Assembly: GCA_029051915.1 (NCBI GenBank)
Contig: JAIDKM010000197.1
Coordinates: 1-14,598, forward strand
Direction: 5' to 3'
Length of the DNA stretch: 14,598 bases
Origin: Alistipes sp.
GTDB lineage: Bacteria; Bacteroidota; Bacteroidia; Bacteroidales; Rikenellaceae
Below, in pieces: positions 1 through 6,447 of this stretch (positions are counted from its first letter, which is position 1; every line of letters begins with the position of its first letter). The notes beneath the pieces were generated by a model, which ran no database searches, was not told the origin of the DNA, and saw nothing but the letters and a program-made list of their open reading frames with translations. A program made the position numbers and the translations under genes.

Positions 1-62
1 GTGCTCTGTGTTGCCCGGACTTTCCTCCCCCGGTTTCCCGGCGGCGACAGAGCGGGCCTGCC
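1..62 (-). ncRNA. rnpB: RNase P RNA, 5' end (partial, runs off left edge)
   Basis: This is the catalytic RNA of ribonuclease P, which trims the 5' leader from tRNA precursors. Read on the minus strand, the segment contains the near-invariant block GAGGAAAGTCCGGGC (positions 27-13), the hallmark of the first conserved region of bacterial type A RNase P RNA. It is preceded by TGTCGCCGCCGG, comparable to the start of the E. coli molecule, and by a small P3-like hairpin (CCGG stem, GAAA tetraloop, 41-30). It is followed by CAACACAGAGCAC, as expected for the entry to the next helices. Only about 60 bases are inside the window. The 5' end is placed by the upstream promoter and is accurate to a few bases. 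The gene lies downstream of batB on the same strand but has its own promoter, so it is probably independently transcribed. Confidence 0.9.
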
Positions 63-65
63 CTG

Positions 66-97
66 CAAAATTAAGAATTAAAAATCAAGAATCGAAA
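66..97 (-). promoter_or_regulatory. Probable rnpB promoter
   Basis: On the minus strand the octamer TAATTTTG (73-66) matches the Bacteroidota primary sigma -7 consensus TAnnTTTG exactly. A TTTC (97-94), one base off the TTTG -33 element, lies 20 bases upstream, within the usual 19-21 spacing. Transcription would start about 5 bases further on, at about 59-61, which fits the RNase P RNA 5' end. Almost the whole promoter is built from heptamer repeat units. Inferred from consensus and position only. Confidence 0.6.
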
Positions 98-110
98 ATC
101 GAAAGTCGGA
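69..110 (+). repeat. Heptamer repeat array, six units
   Basis: Six consecutive 7-base units can be read on the plus strand: AATTAAG, AATTAAA, AATCAAG, AATCGAA, AATCGAA, AGTCGGA. The first three match the end of the array beside the four-helix-bundle gene (2198-2216), giving a 21-base identical stretch (67-87 and 2196-2216). A TGCA (64-67) sits just outside the first unit, as at the other two arrays. The array fills the gap between batB and rnpB and carries the rnpB promoter. Its origin is unknown; it may be a solitary copy of a repeat family or the remnant of an element end. Confidence 0.75.
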
Positions 111-116
111 TTTTTC

Positions 117-138
117 GCCGGCGGCTGTTGTGGCCGGC
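117..138. other. Weak hairpin after batB
   Basis: GCCGGC (117-122) can pair with GCCGGC (133-138) around a 10-base loop. It lies 15 bases past the batB stop. Neither strand has a T-run directly 3' of the stem, so it is not a normal intrinsic terminator. It could be a pause, processing or 3'-protecting structure for the bat mRNA, or chance in GC-rich DNA. Confidence 0.25.
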
Positions 139-152
139 AGCGCAAATGATTT

Positions 153-1172
153 TTAATGGAAGATATTGAACTTCGCCAGCAGCGGATTGCGTCGGTCGAG
201 CAGGAGGAATTCGATGAGCAGCAGCACCAGCGCGGCCGCAAGAAGATATTGGTATTGTTCGTTGTATTCTTCGAAGCGGACGGTCGACAGTTCGGTCTGC
301 TCCAGATCGTTGATGCTCTTCACGATCTCTTCCAGGCCGATCGATTGCTTCGTCGCACGGACGTAGGCTCCGCCCGTGATTTCGGCGATTCGGGAGAGCA
401 TCTCTTCGTCGAGTTTCGAGACCACCATGTCGCCTTTTTCGTCCTGGATGAATTCGCCGCCGATGCGGATCGGGGCTCCTTCGGGCGTCCCGATGCCTAC
501 GGTGTAGATGCGGATGCCCATTTCGGCAGCCCGGCGTGCCACGGCCAGCGCGTCGCCTTCATGATTTTCGCCGTCGGTAATCAGGATGATCGCCCGGCTG
601 CGGGCTTCTTCGCTGTCGCCCGAAAAGGCCAGCAGCGACTGTTCCAGCGCCTTGCCGATGGCCGTGCCCTGTACCGGGACGAGCGAGGGATCGATCCGCC
701 GCGCGAAGGCTTTGGCCATGCGGTAATCCGAGGTGATCGGCAGCTGGACTTTGGGTTCGCCGGCGAAGACGACCAGCCCCACACGATCTTGCCGCAGGCC
801 GTCGAAGAGTTTGTTGACGGCGTATTTGGTGCGTTCCAGCCGGTTGGGTTCGAAATCTTCGGCCAGCATCGAGTTCGAGACGTCGACGGCCAGCATCATT
901 TCGATGCCCTGCGCCTTTTCTTCGCGGAGCTTCGAACCGAACTGGGGTCGTGCCGCCGCCAGCGCAAGCAGGGCGAATGCCATGCAGAAAAGGATGAATT
1001 TCAGGGTCGTGCGGCCCGTCGATGCTTCGGGCATCAGTTCGCGGAGCGTCTCCTCGCGGCCGAAGCGGGCCAGACGGCGCCGGCGGTTGCGGGCCGCCAG
1101 CCAGAAAAGCAGGACGAATGCCGGAACGGCCGTCAGCAGCCAGAGATATTGGGGATTGGCGAATCGGAACAT
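153..1172 (-). CDS. batB: BatB, von Willebrand A domain membrane protein
   Basis: A 339-residue inner-membrane protein of the Bat set. Two N-terminal membrane segments (about residues 8-26 and 57-75) come before a VWA domain, and one segment (about 308-325) follows it. The metal-binding MIDAS motif is intact: Asp97, Ser99 and Ser101 in DVSNS, and Asp200 in LITDGEN; Thr170 is the likely third-loop residue. VWA domains of this family bind protein partners through a divalent metal and work with MoxR-type ATPases. Bat genes were linked to oxygen tolerance in Bacteroides fragilis, but the molecular role is unsettled. The gene starts 12 bases after batA and is the last protein gene of the block. 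The pairing NPQYLW near the N-terminus and the LLLIEFLLLDRR tail are typical of BatB. No batD or batE follows. Confidence 0.93.
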   Translation of the reverse strand: MFRFANPQYLWLLTAVPAFVLLFWLAARNRRRRLARFGREETLRELMPEASTGRTTLKFILFCMAFALLALAAARPQFGSKLREEKAQGIEMMLAVDVSNSMLAEDFEPNRLERTKYAVNKLFDGLRQDRVGLVVFAGEPKVQLPITSDYRMAKAFARRIDPSLVPVQGTAIGKALEQSLLAFSGDSEEARSRAIILITDGENHEGDALAVARRAAEMGIRIYTVGIGTPEGAPIRIGGEFIQDEKGDMVVSKLDEEMLSRIAEITGGAYVRATKQSIGLEEIVKSINDLEQTELSTVRFEEYNEQYQYLLAAALVLLLIEFLLLDRRNPLLAKFNIFH

Positions 1173-1184
1173 GGCGGTTCGGTT

Positions 1185-2177
1185 TTACGGAATGCGTTTG
1201 AAAAGGAGCGTGGAGAGCAGAAATTCGGCGGTCAGCACTCCGATGGCCCACAGCAGCCACGTAACGAACAGTTCATGGTAGGCAACATGTTCGGTTACTT
1301 CCACCTTGCTCTTTTCCAGTTGGTTGATCTCGTCATAGATGGCCTTGAGCTTGGCTTTGTCCGTGGCCCGGAAGTAGCGGCCGCCCGTCATGTCGGCTAT
1401 TTCGCCGAGGGTCTTTTCGTCGATCTCGACTTTGGCCATTACCGTGCCGCCCGTGGGGTTGCCGTAGATGTCGACGGCAGGGTAGGGGGCCATGCCTTGG
1501 GTTCCCACACCGATGGTGTATACGCGGATGCCTTGTGCCCGGGCGATCTCGGCGGCCATAAGAGGGGCTATTTCGCCCCGGTTGTTCACGCCGTCGGTCA
1601 GCAAGATGACGACTTTCGATTTGGCGTCGCTTTCGCGCAGGCGGTTGATAGCCGTTGCCAGACCGTTGCCGATGGCCGTGCCGTCTTCGATCACGCCGCT
1701 GCGGATGCGGCTCAGGAGGGTCTGGAGCGTTCCCTGGTCGGTGGTCAGCGGGCTCTGGGTGAAGGCTTCGCCGGCGAAGGCGACCAGTCCGATGCGGTCG
1801 CCGTAGCGGTCGGCAATGAACGATCCGGCGACTTCTTTGGCCGCCGTGATGCGGTCGGGGCGGAAGTCGCGGGCCAGCATCGAGCCCGAGATGTCGATCG
1901 CCAGCATGATGTCGATGCCTTCGGTCGAGGTGTGTTGCAGGCGTTCGGCGTCTTGCGGACGGGCCAGCGCCACGACAAGCAGTGCGAAGGCTGCCGTGCG
2001 GAGTACGAAAGGCAGGTGGCGGAGGTAGTAGCGCAGCGTCTTCGGCGCTCCCTGCACTCCCTCGGTCGTCGAGATGCGGATCGCCGCCCCGCCCCGCAGT
2101 GTCCGCCAGACATAGCAGGCCGCGACCGGTACCAGCAGCAGCAACAGCCAGAGCAGATATGGAGAATGGAAAGTCAT
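1185..2177 (-). CDS. batA: BatA, von Willebrand A domain membrane protein
   Basis: A 330-residue paralogue of BatB with the same layout: membrane segments at about 7-24 and 59-74, a cytoplasm- or periplasm-facing VWA domain, and a C-terminal segment at about 304-325. The MIDAS residues are present: Asp95, Ser97 and Ser99 in DISGS, Thr167 in DGTAIG, and Asp195 in LLTDGVNN. FRPDRI after the MIDAS and the stretch IRVYTIGVGTQG are characteristic of BatA. It is expected to act with BatB and MoxR in a membrane complex (family knowledge). The ATG at 2177 is the only sensible start because it precedes the first membrane segment. Its first base lies in the TTGCAGC direct repeat bounding the upstream cassette. 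Position in the block after batC, not before it, is unusual. Confidence 0.93.
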   Translation of the reverse strand: MTFHSPYLLWLLLLLVPVAACYVWRTLRGGAAIRISTTEGVQGAPKTLRYYLRHLPFVLRTAAFALLVVALARPQDAERLQHTSTEGIDIMLAIDISGSMLARDFRPDRITAAKEVAGSFIADRYGDRIGLVAFAGEAFTQSPLTTDQGTLQTLLSRIRSGVIEDGTAIGNGLATAINRLRESDAKSKVVILLTDGVNNRGEIAPLMAAEIARAQGIRVYTIGVGTQGMAPYPAVDIYGNPTGGTVMAKVEIDEKTLGEIADMTGGRYFRATDKAKLKAIYDEINQLEKSKVEVTEHVAYHELFVTWLLWAIGVLTAEFLLSTLLFKRIP

Positions 2178-2183
2178 TGCAGC
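2177..2183 (+). repeat. Direct repeat TTGCAGC, copy 1 (possible target duplication)
   Basis: Perfect match to 2605-2611 in the same orientation, at the outer edge of the batA-proximal heptamer array. It overlaps the first base of the batA start codon. Seven bases could match by chance, so the weight comes from its exact position at both cassette edges. Confidence 0.5.
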
Positions 2184-2218
2184 AATTAAAAATGAAAAAT
2201 TAAGAATTAAAAATCACT
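2184..2218 (+). repeat. Heptamer repeat array at batA side of cassette
   Basis: Plus-strand units: AATTAAA, AATGAAA, AATTAAG, AATTAAA and a diverged AATCACT. The TGA stop codon of the four-helix-bundle gene (2216-2214) is formed inside the last unit. With the array at 2571-2605, read on the other strand, it forms imperfect terminal inverted repeats that share the closing order AATTAAA then AATCA. Confidence 0.8.
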
Positions 2219-2597
2219 TCTTTTCTTTCATCGTCTTAACGATGCTCGCCAGTAGATTGGTCAGTTCGCGGCAGTCCTTGAATATGTTGTCGAACTCTTC
2301 GTCTTTCAGATAACCGGTTCTGGCAAGGAGTTCCAGCCAATATTCGGTTTCGTATGCTTCTTTGAGTGCGATGTGCATTTTCGCAGTGAAATCGTTCGGC
2401 GACTGTCCGCCGATAGCTTCGCGGATATTCGCCCCGATGCTGGTTCCGCTTTTCAATAACTGTTTCGAGAGTATGTATTCATTGTGGTTCGTTCCTATAT
2501 ATTTGTACAGGTTGACAATCCGGACTGCAAAATTCAGGCTTTTCGTAACGACGACATTATCGGCTTTCGCACTGATTTTTAATTTTTCATTCTTCAT
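2214..2597 (-). CDS. S23-type four-helix-bundle protein
   Basis: A 127-residue, mostly helical protein of the family first found in intervening sequences of 23S rRNA genes (S23/IVP) and structurally related to Avd, the accessory protein of diversity-generating retroelements. The diagnostic motif SGTSIGANIREA is at 50-61, followed by the conserved helix EYWLELL at 85-91. Length is normal for the family and the ORF looks intact. Family members form oligomeric bundles thought to bind nucleic acid; the cellular role of free-standing copies is unknown. The first eight residues, MKNEKLKI, and the stop codon are encoded by the flanking heptamer repeats, so the gene fills its cassette end to end. It begins 17 bases after batC, and is AT-richer than its neighbours. 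It is probably a passenger in the bat transcript and not part of Bat function (inference). Confidence 0.88.
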   Translation of the reverse strand: MKNEKLKISAKADNVVVTKSLNFAVRIVNLYKYIGTNHNEYILSKQLLKSGTSIGANIREAIGGQSPNDFTAKMHIALKEAYETEYWLELLARTGYLKDEEFDNIFKDCRELTNLLASIVKTMKEKK

Positions 2598-2605
2598 TTT
2601 TCATT
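2571..2605 (-). repeat. Heptamer repeat array at batC side of cassette
   Basis: Minus-strand units: AATGAAA, AATGAAG, AATGAAA, AATTAAA, then AATCAGT. It mirrors the array at 2184-2218, so the two point toward each other. The four-helix-bundle ATG (2597-2595) lies in the second unit and the array is translated as the N-terminus. Because the unit is 7 bases, the neighbouring ATGs in the array fall in other frames, leaving 2597 as the only ATG in the array that is in frame with the protein. Confidence 0.8.
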
Positions 2606-2611
2606 TGCAGC
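2605..2611 (+). repeat. Direct repeat TTGCAGC, copy 2 (possible target duplication)
   Basis: Second copy of the 7-base direct repeat, outside the batC-side array and three bases past the batC stop codon. See copy 1 at 2177-2183. Confidence 0.5.
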
Positions 2612-2614
2612 GGT

Positions 2615-3376
2615 CTACCAGTTCTTTTTTCCTTGTACGATGACGCCTTGTTTTTCTTTCAGCTTGTCCTGCGTCTTGTCTTCCTGTGCCTGGATGGCGT
2701 CGAGCATCTGTTCTTGTTCCTGTTCGGAGATTCCGGCAGGAATTTGTTGCGGCCGACCGTCGTTTTCTTCTTCCCGGTCGGGCTGCGAGGGTTCTTGCTG
2801 TTCCTCTTGCGGGTCTCGGTTCTCGTCGTCCTGCCCTTGCTGTTCTCGGTCGCCTCCTTGTTGTTGATCTTGTTGGTTCTGATCTTGATTCTGCTCCTGC
2901 TGCTGGTCGTCTCCGCCGCCACCTCCGCCGTTCTGGTCTTCGTTCTCTTCCAGCAGCTTCTTGGTGTAGGCATAGTTGTATTTGGCTTCCATATCCGCCG
3001 GGTTGAGCAGCAGCGAGCGGCGGTAGCTTTCGAGCGCTTCCTTGTACTTCTGTTGTTGGAACTGCGCGTTGCCCAGGTTGTAGAAGGCTTCGGCCCGTTC
3101 GTCGTCCGTGCGCAGCGTGTCGGCCGCGGCCCGGGCCATCGTCTGCTCCGCTTTGTCCAGCATCTCGGCCTTGTAGAGGGCGTTGCCCAGGTCGTAGGTC
3201 GCTTCGAACGAGTCCGGAGCATAGGTCAGCGCCCGCGTGTAGCGTTCGATCGCCGTTTTGTAGTCGCTCTTGTTGTAGCTGCGGTTGCCTTTGCGCACTT
3301 CGCGACGCTCGGGCATCTTCTGGGCCGAGGCTCCGAGGGTCGCAAAAAGAAACAGGATATAAAGGAGTCGGTACAT
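2615..3376 (-). CDS. batC: BatC, exported TPR-repeat protein
   Basis: A 253-residue protein with a signal peptide (about 1-18, ending GASA before QK) and about three tetratricopeptide repeats between residues 22 and 130, for example the helix pairs around YDLGNALYKA and FYNLGNAQFQQQKY. After these comes a long low-complexity segment rich in Gln, Glu, Asp, Asn and Gly (about 144-207), then a short helical tail ending GKKNW, a C-terminus typical of BatC. TPRs are protein-docking surfaces, so BatC is expected to be a periplasm-facing partner of the BatA/BatB membrane proteins (family knowledge). It starts 4 bases after the upstream BatD-like gene. In the usual Bacteroidota arrangement batC follows batB; here it precedes batA. 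Confidence 0.88.
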   Translation of the reverse strand: MYRLLYILFLFATLGASAQKMPERREVRKGNRSYNKSDYKTAIERYTRALTYAPDSFEATYDLGNALYKAEMLDKAEQTMARAAADTLRTDDERAEAFYNLGNAQFQQQKYKEALESYRRSLLLNPADMEAKYNYAYTKKLLEENEDQNGGGGGGDDQQQEQNQDQNQQDQQQGGDREQQGQDDENRDPQEEQQEPSQPDREEENDGRPQQIPAGISEQEQEQMLDAIQAQEDKTQDKLKEKQGVIVQGKKNW

Positions 3377-3380
3377 GGTC

Positions 3381-4364
3381 TTAGCGGTTCAGGGGCGGTA
3401 TTTCGTCTCCGGCGTGTTCTTCCGCCTGCTCGGTCGCAGGCTTGGTCTCCTCGACAAAATAGTAGGCTTTCAGGTAGGCGTTTTCGTTCTCTTCGGCTTC
3501 GGGTGTCGCTTTGGCGAACTTCACCAGGTCGCCTTCGCGCAGCAGGGCCGTCAGATCCATCCGCGCCTTGTCGGGCAAGTCGGCGGGTCGCAGGGCGTCG
3601 ATGATTTCATCGGTCGTCATCTCCATCGCACCCACTTCCCAGCGGCGGGCAATGTAGGTGCGCAGAATCTCCGTGAGGCCCGAGTAGTATTGTTTGTGGC
3701 GGTTGTTCTGCCACAGTTTCTGGTGGTGGAGCGCTTCCAGCGCCCGGATCGCCTCGACATGGGGCGGCAGGGGCGGCGCCGGCGTGAAAAGTCTGCCCAG
3801 CGTCGTGCCTCGTTTGTGCAGCCAGCAGAGCAGACCGACGACCGCGGCCGCCAGCAACAGCAGCCCGAGGAGGCTCCATGCCAGGTAGCCGCTGATTTCG
3901 CCCATGCGGAAAGGCAGCGTGCGCTGGGCCTTGAGGTCGTAGATCGAGTGCGACGTCGAGTCGATCTCGAAGGTCGTTACTTCCAGAAGGAGGTGTTCTT
4001 CCGTGCGCAGCGTGTCGACGATGTTCTTGTCGGCGTAGAGCACTTGCGCCGGCCCCAGATCGTGCTTCCCTTCTTCGAATACGGCCAGGCGATAGCGCTT
4101 GCGCAGCTTCAGATGGCGGCCGTCGCGTTCGAGCGTGTCGACCGGAAGTTCTTCGATCAGTTCGAGGGCTCGGTTTCCGTCGTCGGGTTCGAATACCGGA
4201 AACTGCACCGCTTGCACCAGATCCTTTTCCACTTCGATGATGTAGTCGAAGCGGTCGCCGATCATCACGCTGTCGGGTTCGACGCGCGCCGTGATGACGG
4301 GCGTATTCTGCGCCCGGAGGGCCGGGGAGGCCAGCAGCAGGCCGATGGCCAGAAGTCGTTTCAT
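3381..4364 (-). CDS. BatD/DUF4381-like membrane-anchored protein
   Basis: A 327-residue protein with a signal peptide (about 1-19, ending LRAQ), an extracytoplasmic beta-rich domain (about 22-150) resembling the N-terminal repeats of BatD, one membrane segment (about 159-183), and a cytoplasmic helical domain (about 200-307). The last carries the conserved stretch KQYYSGLTEILRTYIARRW (224-242), as in DUF4381-type proteins coded between DUF58 and VWA genes. It probably links the cytoplasmic MoxR/DUF58 pair to the periplasmic face of the Bat complex (inference). Its ATG overlaps the DUF58 stop as ATGA, suggesting translational coupling. It is much shorter than a full BatD (about 600 residues), so I do not give it that symbol. 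A proline-rich linker (about 194-201) follows the membrane segment. Confidence 0.75.
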   Translation of the reverse strand: MKRLLAIGLLLASPALRAQNTPVITARVEPDSVMIGDRFDYIIEVEKDLVQAVQFPVFEPDDGNRALELIEELPVDTLERDGRHLKLRKRYRLAVFEEGKHDLGPAQVLYADKNIVDTLRTEEHLLLEVTTFEIDSTSHSIYDLKAQRTLPFRMGEISGYLAWSLLGLLLLAAAVVGLLCWLHKRGTTLGRLFTPAPPLPPHVEAIRALEALHHQKLWQNNRHKQYYSGLTEILRTYIARRWEVGAMEMTTDEIIDALRPADLPDKARMDLTALLREGDLVKFAKATPEAEENENAYLKAYYFVEETKPATEQAEEHAGDEIPPLNR

Positions 4365-5302
4365 CGCTGTCGGAATAGTTTTATGAGTTCGGCCACATAG
4401 TCGCCGTCGGTCGAGACGGTCGCCGTGTCGATGCGGTGGTGGCGCAGCAGGTCGTCGATTTCGGCGCTGCGGCGTTGCCAGGCCCGGGCATAATGGTCGC
4501 GGACAGCCCGCGAGGAGGTGTCGACCCAGACTTTGCGGCCGGTCTCGGCGTCTTGCAGTTCCACGATCCCCACGTCGGGAAGTTCCGCTTCGCGGGGATC
4601 GCAGACACGGATACCCACCAGATCGTGTTTGCTGCCGGCGATCTTCAGGGCATCTTCCAGCGGCGTGCGGTCTTCTGCCGGGTCGAGGAAGTCCGAAAGG
4701 ATGAAGGTCGTGCAGCGTTTCTTGTTCACGTTGGTCAGCATGCGCACCGCCTCGGAGAGCCGCGTTCCCGACGATTCGGGGCGGAAGCCCACCAGTTCGC
4801 GGAGGATCGTCAGGATGTGGCTGCGGCCCTTTTTCGGGGGGATGAACTTCTCCACCTTGTCCGAGAAGAAGATGCAGCCCACCTTGTCGTTGTTCTGCGC
4901 CGCCGAGAAGGCCAGCACGGCCGCGATTTCGGTGATGATGTTTTTCTTGAGGCGGTCGGTCGTGCCGAAGAGGCGCGATGCCGAGACGTCGACCAGAAGC
5001 ATCATCGTCAGCTCGCGTTCCTCCTCGTAGATCTTGATGTGGGGTTTGCGCGAACGGGCCGTCACGTTCCAGTCGATGTCGCGCACGTCGTCGCCGGCGC
5101 GGTACTCCCGCACTTCGGAGAACGACATGCCGCGGCCGCGGAAAGCCGTATGGTACTTGCCGGCGAATATCTCGTCGGAGAGTCCGCGGGTCTTGATTTC
5201 GATCTTGCGGACACGCCGGAGAATGTCGTTCGCTTGCCCGCTGCTTTCTTCGTCTGCGCGCGGCCCGGCCGGATCCGGCTTGCCGAAAAGGTTCTCCAGC
5301 AT
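4361..5302 (-). CDS. DUF58 domain protein (MoxR-associated)
   Basis: A 313-residue soluble protein with the signature EYRAGDDVRDIDWNVTAR (66-83) that defines DUF58. Next is a degenerate VWA-like fold with DVSAS (105-109) and a second acidic loop at LSDFLDP (202-208). Proteins of this type are nearly always encoded beside moxR and are thought to be partners or substrates of the ATPase. The block KIEIKTRGLS (33-42) is where the conserved domain begins. The roughly 25 residues before it are a non-conserved, charged extension; no later in-frame ATG could serve, because the next Met is residue 59 inside the domain. It starts 4 bases after moxR and overlaps the next gene by 4 bases, so co-expression is likely. 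Confidence 0.92.
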   Translation of the reverse strand: MLENLFGKPDPAGPRADEESSGQANDILRRVRKIEIKTRGLSDEIFAGKYHTAFRGRGMSFSEVREYRAGDDVRDIDWNVTARSRKPHIKIYEEERELTMMLLVDVSASRLFGTTDRLKKNIITEIAAVLAFSAAQNNDKVGCIFFSDKVEKFIPPKKGRSHILTILRELVGFRPESSGTRLSEAVRMLTNVNKKRCTTFILSDFLDPAEDRTPLEDALKIAGSKHDLVGIRVCDPREAELPDVGIVELQDAETGRKVWVDTSSRAVRDHYARAWQRRSAEIDDLLRHHRIDTATVSTDGDYVAELIKLFRQR

Positions 5303-5306
5303 CGCC

Positions 5307-6305
5307 TTAGGGAACGATTACGTTGTTCAGAATCTCGGTGATGATCTCCTCGGAGGTGATGTTTTCGGCTTCGGCTTCGTACGTCAGGCCGATGCGGTGG
5401 CGCAGGACGTCGTGGCAGACGGCGCGCACGTCTTCGGGGATCACGTAGCCGCGGCGGCGGATGAAGGCGTAGGCGCGGGCCGCCTTGGCCAGCGAGATCG
5501 AGGCGCGGGGCGAACCTCCGCAGGCGATCAGGTTCTGGAGCTTGCCCAGGTTGTATTCGCCCGGTTCGCGCGTGGCGAAGATGATGTCGATGATGTATTT
5601 TTCGATCTTCTCGTCCATGTAGACGTCTTCGACCACCTTGCGGGCTTTCACGATGTCGTCGGGCGAGATGACTTTGTTCACTTCGGGCATGCCCGTGCCT
5701 GCAAGGTTCATGCGTACGATGTCGCGCTCCTCCTGTTTGTTGGGGTAGGAGATCTTGGCCTTGAGCATGAAACGGTCGACCTGCGCCTCGGGCAGCGGGT
5801 AGGTTCCCTCCTGCTCCAGGGGGTTCTGCGTCGCCAGCACCAGGAAGGGCTGCGGCAGGGCGTAGGTCTCCTCGCCGATGGTTACCTGCCGCTCCTGCAT
5901 CGCTTCGAGCAGCGCCGACTGCACCTTGGCCGGCGAGCGGTTGATTTCGTCGGCCAGCACGAAATTGGCGAAGATCGGGCCTTTGCGGACTATGAAATCT
6001 TCGTTCTTCTGCGAGTAGATCAGCGTGCCGATCAGGTCGGCCGGCAGCAGGTCGGGGGTGAACTGGATGCGCGCGAACGCGGCGTCGACGGCTTTGGCCA
6101 GCGTGGTGATGGCCAGCGTCTTGGCCAGTCCCGGCACTCCTTCCAGGAGGATGTGGCCGCTGGAGAGCAGGCCGATCAGCAGCGTGTCGACCAGGTGGCC
6201 CTGCCCGACGATCACCTTGCCCATTTCCGTGCGCAGCGTGTCCACGAAAACCGATTCGCGTTCGATCCGTTCGTTGAGTTCCTTGATGTTGATGACTTCG
6301 CTCAT
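5307..6305 (-). CDS. moxR: MoxR-family AAA+ ATPase
   Basis: A 332-residue AAA+ ATPase. Walker A is GVPGLAKT (56-63) and Walker B is FVLADE (115-120). The family-specific stretch ATQNPLEQEGTYPLPEAQ (158-175) covers sensor 1, and DRF follows at 177-179; the lid domain carries ASISLAKAARAYA. MoxR ATPases act as chaperone-like remodelers for VWA-domain partners, here the DUF58 protein and BatA/BatB (family knowledge). It is the first gene of the block, with its own -7 box about 50 bases upstream of the ATG. All core residues are present and length is standard. Confidence 0.95.
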   Translation of the reverse strand: MSEVINIKELNERIERESVFVDTLRTEMGKVIVGQGHLVDTLLIGLLSSGHILLEGVPGLAKTLAITTLAKAVDAAFARIQFTPDLLPADLIGTLIYSQKNEDFIVRKGPIFANFVLADEINRSPAKVQSALLEAMQERQVTIGEETYALPQPFLVLATQNPLEQEGTYPLPEAQVDRFMLKAKISYPNKQEERDIVRMNLAGTGMPEVNKVISPDDIVKARKVVEDVYMDEKIEKYIIDIIFATREPGEYNLGKLQNLIACGGSPRASISLAKAARAYAFIRRRGYVIPEDVRAVCHDVLRHRIGLTYEAEAENITSEEIITEILNNVIVP

Positions 6306-6356
6306 GGTATTCTGTTTTTATATCGTTTGCATCGGTATCTATTAACGTTCGAAATA

Positions 6357-6364
6357 CAAAGATA
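6357..6364 (-). promoter_or_regulatory. Probable -7 box for the moxR-bat operon
   Basis: On the minus strand TATCTTTG matches TAnnTTTG perfectly, about 51 bases upstream of the moxR start codon. I could not find a good TTTG at the -33 spacing, so the call rests on the -7 element and its place in a divergent intergenic region. The predicted leader is about 45 bases and shows no obvious structure. Confidence 0.5.
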
Positions 6365-6393
6365 TTGCAAAAATCCGGAAAATTGTCGTCGTT

Positions 6394-6426
6394 TTTTCTC
6401 CGCTCCGCGTTTTTTCCCTATCTTTG
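6394..6426 (+). promoter_or_regulatory. Probable promoter of the GH43 gene
   Basis: A plus-strand TATCTTTG (6419-6426) fits the Bacteroidota -7 consensus exactly, and a TTTT (6394-6397) lies 21 bases upstream in place of the usual TTTG. Together with the oppositely directed box at 6357-6364 it makes this a divergent promoter region. Transcription would start near 6432, giving a leader of about 87 bases. Confidence 0.5.
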
Positions 6427-6447
6427 GCTGCGCCGGGACTGCTTCCG

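Larger units (their letters stand above)
2177..2611 (-). mobile_element. Candidate insertion cassette: four-helix-bundle gene between inverted heptamer arrays
   Basis: This stretch has the outline of a small inserted element. A perfect 7-base direct repeat, TTGCAGC, lies at 2177-2183 and 2605-2611. Just inside each copy is an array of AATnAAA-type heptamers (2184-2218 and 2571-2605) pointing inward, so the ends form imperfect inverted repeats. The single gene between them is about 46% GC (hand count of 2221-2580), against about 60% around it. Collapsing the two direct repeats to one would leave batC and batA separated by only nine bases, ACCGCTGCA, like other joints in the operon. No transposase is present, so any mobility would need help in trans. 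The insertion reading is an inference. Confidence 0.5.

Noticed and set aside
117..138. Intrinsic terminator for the bat operon
   Set aside because: The stem is short and neither strand has a T-run after it, so it is listed only as a weak hairpin.
156..2189. Long open frame on the plus strand opposite batA and batB (677 codons)
   Set aside because: It is the antisense shadow of two clearly recognisable VWA genes in GC-rich DNA; its translation has no domain, and a start with no promoter.
2184..2218. CRISPR array or telomere-like repeat
   Set aside because: Units are 7 bases with no spacers, and the arrays are only five or six units long.
2214..2597. Diversity-generating retroelement, because the four-helix-bundle protein is Avd-like
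   Set aside because: There is no reverse transcriptase, template repeat or variable repeat in the window; the protein fits the wider S23 family.
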